NCBI GenBank assembly: GCA_900604495.1
Contig: UWOR01000002.1
Location: forward strand, 1 to 64,000
Source: Desulfovibrio sp. Marseille-P6017
GTDB taxonomy: Bacteria > Bacillota_A > Clostridia > Peptostreptococcales > Peptostreptococcaceae
Direction of reading: 5' to 3'
DNA: 64,000 bases
A model generated the notes under the pieces. The model was not told where the DNA came from and ran no database searches. It was given only the letters and a program-made list of their open reading frames with translations. A program made the position numbers and the translations under genes. Below are positions 17,120 to 24,825 of this stretch, one piece after another; within the stretch, counting starts at the first letter, position 1; each line of letters opens with the position of its first letter.

Positions 17120-19183
17120 ATGATATTTAAAAATAAGGCATTAAAAACAACAGCAGCGGCAATTGCTATATTTTCTATGGTAGCTACAGGATCAGTGAAC
17201 TATGTTCATGCAGATAGTTATATATCAAATGAAGGAATATCAATAGAAAGATCATTAGTTGATGATATATATGATGTAAATTATGATGTTATATATATAA
17301 AGGATGGACAAGATAAATCAAATCATATAAAGGCTCATATGCAAGGGGTTAAAGTAAAAGTAGAAAATGGAAAGATATACTTAGTTGTAGAATATAAAGC
17401 AAGTTCACACGCAATTATGGATGAACACAAATTTATAGTAGATGGAAAAGAAGTTCAGTATAAAAATGAAGGGTCTTCTTACACTATAGAATTAAATAGT
17501 GTTAATTCGAAAGTTGAAGCAAGTATGAAAGTTAACATACCGGGTGTAGCAGCTCATTCTTCAGCAATGGCATTCCAAATAGTACCACAATTTGATGTAA
17601 AGCAAGTAATCAAAGATGATACATATCCAGTTAAAAATTCAGTGTCATACATAGGGTCAGGGGATGCAACTATAGGAAATAATATGGCGCGTCAAGTACT
17701 TGAAGAAAATTCTACAATAGAAGTAAAAAATGGTGAGATAAAAACTACTCTTACTTTCAGCGAATCAATGTATACATTCTTAGGTGACTTTAAAGTTAAG
17801 GTTGATAATGAAAGTGTAGATGTAGAAGTAAATAAAGCAAATAGAACAATAAGCTTTGCAATTCCATCAATAGATTCTAAAGTTGTTGTAAGTGTAAATG
17901 TTACTATGATGGGAAGAGAAGTAAGTTTTTCTACTGAATTTGATAAAACAAATATAAAATATGAAGAAATAATTGTATCAAAACCATCAAATGGATCAGA
18001 AGATAACTCAGGAACAGGTGGAAACACAGGAGGATCTACAGGATCAGAAGATAACTCAGGAACAGGTGGAAACACAGGAGGATCTACAGGATCAGAAGAT
18101 AACTCAGGAACAGGTGGAAACACAGGAGGATCTACAGGATCAGAAGATAACTCAGGAACAGGTGGAAACACAGGAGGATCTACAGGATCAGAAGATAACT
18201 CAGGAACAAATGGGAATACAGGGGGATCTATAGGATCGGAAACAACTGGAACAATAAAAGATGGTACTTATACTGTTAAGAATACAGTTTCTTATGTAGG
18301 AACAGGAAACAGTGAGCTTGGAAATAGTATGGCACGTCAAGTACTTGAAGAAAATTCTAAAATTGAAGTTGTAAATGGAAAAATAAAAGTAACATTAGGA
18401 TTCACAGAAGCACAATACTCATTCTTAGATAATTTCAGAGTAAGTGTAGATGGGAAAAATGTTTCTTTAGATGTAAATAAACAAAATAGAACAATAAGCT
18501 TTGAAATACCATCAATAGATTCAGAAGTATTAGTTAGTGTAAATGTTACAGCTATGGGTAGAGATGTAAGTTTTAAAACTACATTTGATAAAAGTACATT
18601 AGTATTTGGTGATAATACTACAAATAATGGAAATTCAACTACTACAAATAATGGTACAACTACAAATACAGATACTAACACTGATGAAACTACAGCAACT
18701 GTAAAAAAAGGAAAGTTATATACTATACAAAATACAGTTTCTCACTCTAGTCAAACAGGTAAAGAAATGGCTAGAAAATATTTAAGTTCAACATCTAAAG
18801 TAGAAATAGTAGATGGAGAAACATATGTAACATTAACATTTACAGGATCAAGTTATATGAAAAATCATGCTATATATGTAAATGGAAGTAAGGTATCTCA
18901 CACTGTTGTATCAAAATCAGGAGATAGCATAAGTTTAAGATTTAAAGTATCTGAATTAAGTGACTCTATAAAAGTTGGAATGTATGTAATACCAATGTCT
19001 AGAGATATAGAGTTTGGAGTAACATTACTAGAAGATACATTAACATTTGTAAAAGATTTTGATTTAAATGAAGATGGAACTCTTCCTCAAACTGGTTCAG
19101 CTTTAGACTCAAGCATGATGATAGGAGCAGGATCTACAATGATTTTAGCTGCAGGCATTTTAGGTAGAAGAAAAAGAAAGTAG
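17120..19183 (+). CDS. LPQTG-anchored surface heme-binding protein with four NEAT/Shp-like domains
   Basis: A 687-residue wall protein that probably captures heme. It has a signal peptide (about 1-31), domain 1 (about 45-155), domain 2 (about 160-285), a Gly/Ser/Asn linker of five 16-residue repeats (about 292-371), domain 3 (about 380-500), a Thr/Asn linker, domain 4 (about 530-645), and the sorting signal LPQTGS plus hydrophobic helix and RRKRK tail. Domains 2-4 each have a MAR motif early and M-(G/S)-R near the end (MMGREVSF, AMGRDVSF, PMSRDIEF) where NEAT domains normally carry YxxxY. This resembles the bis-methionine heme site of streptococcal Shp. Domain 1 differs, with His and Met in the corresponding strand. 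Confidence 0.85.
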   Translation: MIFKNKALKTTAAAIAIFSMVATGSVNYVHADSYISNEGISIERSLVDDIYDVNYDVIYIKDGQDKSNHIKAHMQGVKVKVENGKIYLVVEYKASSHAIMDEHKFIVDGKEVQYKNEGSSYTIELNSVNSKVEASMKVNIPGVAAHSSAMAFQIVPQFDVKQVIKDDTYPVKNSVSYIGSGDATIGNNMARQVLEENSTIEVKNGEIKTTLTFSESMYTFLGDFKVKVDNESVDVEVNKANRTISFAIPSIDSKVVVSVNVTMMGREVSFSTEFDKTNIKYEEIIVSKPSNGSEDNSGTGGNTGGSTGSEDNSGTGGNTGGSTGSEDNSGTGGNTGGSTGSEDNSGTGGNTGGSTGSEDNSGTNGNTGGSIGSETTGTIKDGTYTVKNTVSYVGTGNSELGNSMARQVLEENSKIEVVNGKIKVTLGFTEAQYSFLDNFRVSVDGKNVSLDVNKQNRTISFEIPSIDSEVLVSVNVTAMGRDVSFKTTFDKSTLVFGDNTTNNGNSTTTNNGTTTNTDTNTDETTATVKKGKLYTIQNTVSHSSQTGKEMARKYLSSTSKVEIVDGETYVTLTFTGSSYMKNHAIYVNGSKVSHTVVSKSGDSISLRFKVSELSDSIKVGMYVIPMSRDIEFGVTLLEDTLTFVKDFDLNEDGTLPQTGSALDSSMMIGAGSTMILAAGILGRRKRK
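17993..18232 (+). repeat. 48-bp tandem repeat array, five copies
   Basis: Four identical 48-bp units and one diverged fifth unit lie between domains 2 and 3 of the surface protein. Each encodes GSEDNSGTGGNTGGST. Identity of the first four copies shows recent duplication, so copy number is likely variable between strains. The repeats form a flexible linker. Confidence 0.95.
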
Positions 19184-19191
19184 GAATTTAA

Positions 19192-19848
19192 ATGAAATCA
19201 TTTAAAAATATATTACAGGGAAAAATAAGTAAATTAATGTCATTATTGTTAATAGGAATAATGACATTAACTTCAAACTTTGCTTATGCAGATAAAAATG
19301 ATGAAATAGCAAGTGGTATATACACATTAACTAATGAAACAAAATATTTAGATGGAAATGAAATAGGAGATTCTATGTCAAGATCATATACAGATGAGAA
19401 TATGACTCTTGAAAAGAGAGATGGAAAGATTTACTATACATTAGGTCTTTCTGGAGCTCAATATATGAATAACCATAGGATTCTTGTTAACGATGAAAGT
19501 GTAGAATTTGAAAAAGTAGAAGAGAACTTAGAAGAAGGAACTATAAAGTTAAAATTTGAAGTTACAAATCCTGATGATACTATTCTTATACAAATGTATG
19601 TAGATGCTATGGGAAGAGATGTAGAATATCAATTAATACCTAATTTAGATTCATTAGAGTTAGTTGAAGCTTTTGAAGAATCAACGCCTGAAGAAGTTGA
19701 TTCTTCAAGTGAAGATAAAGAAAGTGAAAATGTCCAAACTCAAGTTAAGGAATCTTCTCAAAATAATTTAAGTAATGTAATTATAATTGGTGTAGTAGTT
19801 ATTTTAGCAATAACAATAATATTTGTATTATTTAAGAGAAAGAAGTAA
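19192..19848 (+). CDS. Membrane-anchored heme-binding protein with one NEAT/Shp-like domain
   Basis: A 218-residue protein with a signal peptide (cleavage near AYA, residue 33), one domain (about 38-160) homologous to domain 4 of the preceding protein, an acidic Ser/Glu stalk, and a C-terminal transmembrane helix with KRKK tail but no LPXTG motif. The domain has the early Met-Ser-Arg (GDSMSRSY) and late AMGRDVEY signatures, so the same methionine pair is conserved. It probably sits between the wall-anchored protein and the lipoprotein receptor in a heme relay, like IsdC or Shp. It starts 8 bases after the preceding stop. Confidence 0.82.
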   Translation: MKSFKNILQGKISKLMSLLLIGIMTLTSNFAYADKNDEIASGIYTLTNETKYLDGNEIGDSMSRSYTDENMTLEKRDGKIYYTLGLSGAQYMNNHRILVNDESVEFEKVEENLEEGTIKLKFEVTNPDDTILIQMYVDAMGRDVEYQLIPNLDSLELVEAFEESTPEEVDSSSEDKESENVQTQVKESSQNNLSNVIIIGVVVILAITIIFVLFKRKK

Positions 19849-20397
19849 ATGAAAAGAATATCTAAGATTTTATTTACACTGGGCCTAGTATTAGTATTGG
19901 GCTCAGTGTCTTTAAATATATATACAAAATATAAACAAGAAGAAGCTAAAAATAACTTTACACAAAAAATCAATGAAGAAAATAATGAGAATAGTGAAAT
20001 TAATCTTGGTGACGAAATTGGATTAATTGATATACCTAGTGTTGGAATAAACTCTGTTATAGTAAGTGGCACTAATAAGGAACAAATAAGATACTACGTA
20101 GGTCATTTTGAGAATACAGCAATGCCAGGAGAAAATGGGAATTTTTGTATAGCTGGACATAGTAGCACAGTGTACAATAATATATTTAATGATTTAGATA
20201 AAATAAAGATTAATGATGAAATAAAAATAACCAGTTTAAAAGGTGAATTTACTTATATAGTAAGCGATATTTTTGAGACAGAGCCTACTAATATGAGTGT
20301 TTTAAATCAAGACAATGATTTAAAAGAATTAACGATTGTTACTTGTACTAATCAAGGTAAAGATAGGTTAATAGTAAAAGGAAATTTAAAGAAGTAG
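19849..20397 (+). CDS. Class D-like sortase
   Basis: A 182-residue cysteine transpeptidase with an N-terminal signal-anchor helix. The catalytic triad is visible: His in CIAGHSS, Cys in LTIVTCTNQ and Arg in KDRLIVKG. The short length and TIVTC context fit class D (or E) rather than housekeeping class A or the class B enzymes of Isd loci. Its likely substrate is the LPQTGS signal of the protein two genes upstream; C. perfringens SrtD is known to prefer LPQTGS. Its start codon directly follows the stop of the preceding gene, so the genes are tightly coupled. Confidence 0.85.
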   Translation: MKRISKILFTLGLVLVLGSVSLNIYTKYKQEEAKNNFTQKINEENNENSEINLGDEIGLIDIPSVGINSVIVSGTNKEQIRYYVGHFENTAMPGENGNFCIAGHSSTVYNNIFNDLDKIKINDEIKITSLKGEFTYIVSDIFETEPTNMSVLNQDNDLKELTIVTCTNQGKDRLIVKGNLKK

Positions 20398-20406
20398 GAG
20401 ACAATC

Positions 20407-21300
20407 ATGAAATTAAAAAAATGTTTGATAAATATATTTGCACTAATGTCAATGATGACAATAATAGGATGCTCAAATGATGATGCTAAAGAAAATAATG
20501 TAGCTAAACCAGAAGATAAAACTTACGGTGAAGATTCGATAGTAGTTGCAACATCAGTTGCAGTTACTGAAATATTAGATGAGTTAGGAGTTAAAGTAAG
20601 TGGAGTACCAAAAACATCTTATGAATTACCACAAAGTACAAAAGATGCAATTGAAGTTGGAGCTCCAATGAATCCAGATTTAGAAATTATAAAATCTTTA
20701 AATCCAGATCTAGTTGTATCAGTAGATACATTAGGTCAAGACTTTATAGATACATTTACTCAAAATAATATACCTAGCGAATTTGTAAACTTAAGTAGTT
20801 ATGATGGTTTAAAAGAAACTATAAATACTCTAGGAAAGAAGTTTGGTAAGTTAGAAAAGGCTAGCGAGATAATATCACAATTAGAATCAAAAGAAAGTGA
20901 ATTAGAAGCTAAATTTAATAATAGTGAAAAGCCGAATGTATTAGTTATATTTGGAGCACCTGGTACTATGATGCTTGGAACAAGCAAAAGTTATGTTGGT
21001 AATTTAGTAGAATTGGCAGGTGGAAATAATGCATTAGAAAATTCAAGTTCTTCTTTTGTTCAAATTAATAAAGAAGAGTTGCTAAATATAAATCCAGATA
21101 AAATTGTAGTAATGACTCATGCAGATCCAGAAACTACAAAGGCTCAAGTTAAAGAAACTTTAGAAAGTGATGCTGCATGGAAAAACTTAGAGGCTGTAAA
21201 AAATGGAAATGTATATTATTTAGAAAATGACTACTTTGGCATGAGTGCAAATTTAAAAGTAATTGAAGCTTTGGATATGATGCATGATATACTTTACTAA
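20407..21300 (+). CDS. Heme ABC transporter substrate-binding lipoprotein (IsdE/HmuT-like)
   Basis: A 297-residue periplasmic-binding-type protein anchored by a lipid: the signal peptide ends in the lipobox IIGC (Cys at about 22). Two lobes joined by a long helix follow the Fe/B12/heme class III fold. The segment MMLGTSKSYVGNLVELAGG closely resembles IsdE-type heme receptors, and VVMTHADPE carries a candidate heme-ligand His. It should take heme from the surface proteins and deliver it to the permease encoded next. AGGAG precedes its ATG. It is the first transport component of the operon. Confidence 0.85.
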   Translation: MKLKKCLINIFALMSMMTIIGCSNDDAKENNVAKPEDKTYGEDSIVVATSVAVTEILDELGVKVSGVPKTSYELPQSTKDAIEVGAPMNPDLEIIKSLNPDLVVSVDTLGQDFIDTFTQNNIPSEFVNLSSYDGLKETINTLGKKFGKLEKASEIISQLESKESELEAKFNNSEKPNVLVIFGAPGTMMLGTSKSYVGNLVELAGGNNALENSSSSFVQINKEELLNINPDKIVVMTHADPETTKAQVKETLESDAAWKNLEAVKNGNVYYLENDYFGMSANLKVIEALDMMHDILY

Positions 21301-21321
21301 AGAGAATGAGGTTTTATAGAA

Positions 21322-22311
21322 ATGAAAATAAATTCAAATAAAAAGAAAAGTTTTTTGATACTTCTATCATTAATAGCAGTATTAGGATTATTTTTAGTAT
21401 CTATTAACTTAGGTAGTATAAAAGTCGAAATAAACGAACTTATAAAAGGGTTACTATATAATACGAATAATCCCAAAATAAATATAATAAAAGATATAAG
21501 AATTCCTAGAGTTATTGCAGCTATAATTATAGGATCCAATTTAGCTGTATCAGGAGTACTTTTACAAGCTATAATAAGAAATCCACTCGCAGAGCCTTCA
21601 ATAGTAGGTATATCATCAGGGGCCTCATTAGTTTCAGTGGTAATATTATTATTTTTACCGAAATTAAATTTTATAAGACCATTATTTGGTTTTTTAGGGG
21701 GGCTATTAGCTTGTATGATGGTATTTTCATTGTCATATAAAAAAGGCTTGTCAGCTATAAGAATAGTTTTAGCTGGAGTAGCAGTAAATGCGATGATAAC
21801 TGCAATTACAAATATAACTATTCAGTTTGGAGCCGGAACTATAAGCAGTATACAAAGTTGGTTAACCGGAAGTTTAGCTAATATAACATGGATAGATATT
21901 AAACTTTTATTAGTGTATTCAATTATCGGACATATTGGTGCATTTTTACTTTATAAATCATGTGACTTAATAGCGCTGGGGGAAAAAAATGCAAAGAGCT
22001 TAGGACTAAATTATGATTTACATATGTTCTTAATATGTATAGTTGCAGTATTTTTAAGTGCAACAGCAACTTCAATAGGCGGAGTAATAGCATTTGTTGG
22101 TTTAGTAGTGCCTCATATATGTAGAATAATTATGGGATCGACTCATAAATACTTAATACCATTTAGTATAACAATGGGAGCAATATTACTTTTAATAGCT
22201 GATACAGTTGGAAGAATAGTATTTAGCCCACTAGAAATTCCAGTAGGTGTTGTTATGGCGGTAATAGGTGGTCTTGTATTTTTATGTTTACTTAGAAGGA
22301 GTGAAGTATAA
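21322..22311 (+). CDS. Heme/iron ABC transporter permease (FecCD family)
   Basis: A 329-residue polytopic permease of the BtuC/FecCD type with about ten transmembrane helices. Family signatures are GSNLAVSGVLLQAIIRNPLAEPSI-type residues near 70-95 and the coupling region IGGVIAFVGLVVPHICRI near residue 255. It forms the membrane channel that receives heme from the lipoprotein and works with the ATPase encoded by the next gene, with which it overlaps by one base (TAATG). Context makes heme the most likely substrate, though siderophores use the same family. Confidence 0.9.
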   Translation: MKINSNKKKSFLILLSLIAVLGLFLVSINLGSIKVEINELIKGLLYNTNNPKINIIKDIRIPRVIAAIIIGSNLAVSGVLLQAIIRNPLAEPSIVGISSGASLVSVVILLFLPKLNFIRPLFGFLGGLLACMMVFSLSYKKGLSAIRIVLAGVAVNAMITAITNITIQFGAGTISSIQSWLTGSLANITWIDIKLLLVYSIIGHIGAFLLYKSCDLIALGEKNAKSLGLNYDLHMFLICIVAVFLSATATSIGGVIAFVGLVVPHICRIIMGSTHKYLIPFSITMGAILLLIADTVGRIVFSPLEIPVGVVMAVIGGLVFLCLLRRSEV

Positions 22312-23090
22312 TGATAATTGGAAATGATATAGAATTTTCTTATGATGAGAATAAAGATTTTATTAAAAATTTAAATATAAATATAGAAAAAGGTAAAATA
22401 ACTACAATACTAGGTCCAAATGGTAGTGGTAAATCAACACTATTAAGTTTATTATGTGGTATAAATAAAGTTAAAAATGGTGAAATATTAATTGATAATT
22501 TAAGTATAAAGAAAATGAAGTATAAAGATATAGCAAAAAAAGTTGCCACTGTACATCAACAAAACTCTGTGCCAAATGATATAACTGTAGAAAACTTAAT
22601 TAGTTATGGTAGATTACCTCACAAAAAATTTTTTGAAAAAGAAAATAAGAATGACAATGATATAGTTAAATGGGCAATAAATTGTACAGGTTTAGAAAAG
22701 TATAGAAATAAACCCGTTATGAGTTTATCAGGTGGAGAAAGACAGAGAGTATTTATATCTATGGCATTAGCTCAGAAACCTGAAGTTTTATTTTTAGATG
22801 AGCCTACTACATATTTAGATATATATCACCAAATCGAAATTTTAGAACTTGTAAAGTCTATAAATAAAGATCATGGTATAACTGTAGTTATGGTACTTCA
22901 TGATATAAATCAAGCTATAAAATACAGCCATAATATCGTTGTAATGAGAAATGGTTGCCTTATAAAAAGTGGCAATGCTAAAAATATAATGGATATAAAT
23001 CTGTTAAAAGAAGTTTATAAAGTTGATGGTATTATGAATAACTTAGAGAATGAGCAGTATTTCATTCCAACTAAGGTTTGTAATTTATAA
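22311..23090 (+). CDS. Heme/iron ABC transporter ATP-binding protein
   Basis: A 259-residue ATPase of the FecE/HmuV type. Walker A is GPNGSGKST, signature MSLSGGERQR, Walker B VLFLDEPTT and H-loop VLHDINQA; all are complete. Two copies would drive the adjacent FecCD permease. Translation is coupled to the permease by the one-base TAATG overlap. It is the last gene of the tightly packed heme operon; a gap of 110 bases with its own Fur-like site precedes the DUF4405 gene. Confidence 0.92.
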   Translation: MIIGNDIEFSYDENKDFIKNLNINIEKGKITTILGPNGSGKSTLLSLLCGINKVKNGEILIDNLSIKKMKYKDIAKKVATVHQQNSVPNDITVENLISYGRLPHKKFFEKENKNDNDIVKWAINCTGLEKYRNKPVMSLSGGERQRVFISMALAQKPEVLFLDEPTTYLDIYHQIEILELVKSINKDHGITVVMVLHDINQAIKYSHNIVVMRNGCLIKSGNAKNIMDINLLKEVYKVDGIMNNLENEQYFIPTKVCNL

Positions 23091-23170
23091 TAAAAATATA
23101 AAAATATTAAAAAAAACTAAATATAATTAAAGTTAATTTTAGATATTCATGTAAAATAATAAGAGTAAAT

Positions 23171-23189
23171 GAAATTGAAAATCAATTAC
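23171..23189 (+). promoter_or_regulatory. Putative Fur box before the DUF4405 gene
   Basis: GAAATTGAAAATCAATTAC matches the 19-base Fur consensus at 13 positions and contains the palindrome ATTG-AAAAT-CAAT. It lies just before the GGAGG ribosome-binding site of the gene at 23201, so it would act within the leader. Confidence 0.4.
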
Positions 23190-23200
23190 TTGGAGGAAAG

Positions 23201-23950
23201 ATGAGTACAAAAAATAAAATAAAATTAACTTTAGATATAGCAATGGCTATCTTATTTATAACATTTTTTAAGAAAAATCTAATAAGCTTTAAATTCCATA
23301 CGATGAGTGGATTAGTATTTGGAATATTTATACTTGCGCATATGATTTTAAATAGAAAATGGATAGTAAATATAAGTAAAAGACTATTTGACCGAAAAAT
23401 AAAATTTAGAACTAAATTCTCATATTTGTTAAGTTTAATATTACTTATATCAATCATAACGATAATACTAAGTGGTGTGTTTATTATGAAGGCAAACACT
23501 TATGACAGAGTAATGTTTTGGAAGATGCTTCATTTTGGTGCATCATATTTATCGTTATCTTTAATAGGTATACACATAGGTATTTATTGGAGCTGGGTAA
23601 TGAATATGTCAAAGAATGTATTTAAAATAAAAAAAGATACCAAAGTTACAAAGTTAATATCAACTTTAGTAGTTCTAATTATATTAGCGCTTGGATCTTA
23701 TACTATTTATAGCCAAAAATACTTTACAAAAACTTACTCATGTTTAGAATATGTAGTACAACATATAAAACCACAGGATATAGATGGTGGAAATTCATAT
23801 TATGGCGAACATGAGAAACCATCATTTATAAATGTAGCAAGCACATATGGATCAATATTATCAGTATTTTCAATTGCAACATACTATTGTGATAAGACTT
23901 TAAAGAAAAATAAAAAACATGTCTTAAAAATAAGCAAAGACATAGCTTAA
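23201..23950 (+). CDS. DUF4405 / cytochrome b561-like membrane protein of the heme locus
   Basis: A 249-residue protein with four hydrophobic helices (about 8-25, 35-50, 70-95, 105-130) plus a fifth near 145-165. Histidines lie in paired helices: FHTMSGLVFG and ILAHMILN in the first pair, MLHFGASY and IGIHIGIY in the second. This matches DUF4405-type membrane cytochromes that ligate b heme. A C-terminal extracytoplasmic tail contains one Cys. A role as heme-reducing or electron-transfer partner of the uptake system is suggested by the locus and the Fur-like site, but is inferred. Confidence 0.7.
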   Translation: MSTKNKIKLTLDIAMAILFITFFKKNLISFKFHTMSGLVFGIFILAHMILNRKWIVNISKRLFDRKIKFRTKFSYLLSLILLISIITIILSGVFIMKANTYDRVMFWKMLHFGASYLSLSLIGIHIGIYWSWVMNMSKNVFKIKKDTKVTKLISTLVVLIILALGSYTIYSQKYFTKTYSCLEYVVQHIKPQDIDGGNSYYGEHEKPSFINVASTYGSILSVFSIATYYCDKTLKKNKKHVLKISKDIA

Positions 23951-23972
23951 CTCATAAAATAATATATTATAT

Positions 23973-24011
23973 AAAAAAACTGTTAATAAAATTTTATTAA
24001 CAGTTTTTTTG
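23973..24011. terminator. Bidirectional terminator between DUF4405 and TetR genes
   Basis: AAACTGTTAATAAAA / TTTTATTAACAGTTT perfect stem flanked by A and T runs, between convergent genes. Confidence 0.85.
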
Positions 24012-24029
24012 TATAAAAATATATAATTA

Positions 24030-24608
24030 TTACTTTATTGGTAAAGAGCTAATTAAAAGAGTTATATATTTATAAGCTCTTTCTTGTAAATTAAATTCAC
24101 CATTACTTATGCACCATTCATGAAGTAAGCCTCTAGCAGCTGAAATTAAGTAAATATACATTTCATCTGCAGAAAGTTCTGTAGATAGTTCTCCTTTTTG
24201 TTGACCATCTAATATTATATGTTTAAGGATTTCGCCTAATTTTCCACTTCTATATTTATTCCAATCAGAGAATACAATTTTTAAGCCATCAACACCAAAA
24301 TCTTCGTTATATTTAATATAATTTAAGAAAAAAACTTTTATTTTTGTAAGAGTATCTTTAGACTCTAATTCATAATTTATATTATTAGCAACCTCATTTT
24401 GATTACTTTCATAAGATGATACAAATAAATCACTTTTTGAAGGGAAATATAGATAAAATGTTCCTGTAGCAACACCACTTGCAGTACAAATATCTCTAAC
24501 GCTTACATTTTCATATCCGTTTTCTCTGATAAGTTTCTTAGCACAAAATTGTATTTTGTTTTTTGTTTCTATAGCCTGGAGTTGTCTTTTTGTTAAGTTT
24601 TTTTTCAT
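24030..24608 (-). CDS. TetR/AcrR-family transcriptional regulator
   Basis: A 192-residue regulator. The N-terminal helix-turn-helix is classical TetR (ENGYENVSVRDICTASGVAT, then GTFYLYFPSKSDLF), followed by an all-helical ligand/dimerisation domain. GGAGAG precedes its ATG. It is divergent from the decarboxylase operon with 217 bases between them, where a perfect inverted repeat is found. It therefore probably controls the decarboxylase operon and itself; control of the heme genes is less likely because a terminator separates them. The ligand is unknown. Confidence 0.88.
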   Translation of the reverse strand: MKKNLTKRQLQAIETKNKIQFCAKKLIRENGYENVSVRDICTASGVATGTFYLYFPSKSDLFVSSYESNQNEVANNINYELESKDTLTKIKVFFLNYIKYNEDFGVDGLKIVFSDWNKYRSGKLGEILKHIILDGQQKGELSTELSADEMYIYLISAARGLLHEWCISNGEFNLQERAYKYITLLISSLPIK

Positions 24609-24737
24609 TTTTAAACTCTCCTATATTAAATTATGTAAATAATTTATTTATTTAATTATACAACTATAAAAAAATCATGTAAATACATAGAACTTAATAA
24701 AAATTTTATATTTAATATTGATAATAAGGTAAAAAAT

Positions 24738-24778
24738 AGTTATAATGAACATGTTCAGTGAATGAGTTCATTATAACT
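24738..24778. promoter_or_regulatory. Putative TetR operator / perfect 13-bp inverted repeat
   Basis: AGTTATAATGAAC (24738-24750) and GTTCATTATAACT (24766-24778) are perfect inverted repeats around a 15-base centre. Inside lie TGAACATGTTCA, a perfect 12-bp palindrome, and TGAATGAGTTCA, a near copy, as expected for two TetR dimers. A -10-like TATAAT (24788-24793) follows, so binding would block the decarboxylase promoter. Confidence 0.6.
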
Positions 24779-24825
24779 ATATATATATATAATGGTCTTA
24801 AATTAAAAATAAAGGATGTGAGTTA

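Noticed and set aside
17692..18171. Minus-strand ORF with repeated Pro/Val/Ser units
   Set aside because: It is the mirror of the 48-bp repeats in the heme surface-protein gene; no ribosome-binding site and no family.
17993..18232. CRISPR-like repeat array
   Set aside because: Repeats are contiguous without spacers and in frame within a coding gene.
19849..20397. Class B sortase as in Isd loci
   Set aside because: Length, the TIVTC context and the LPQTGS substrate fit class D better; class B enzymes are longer and prefer NPQTN-type signals.
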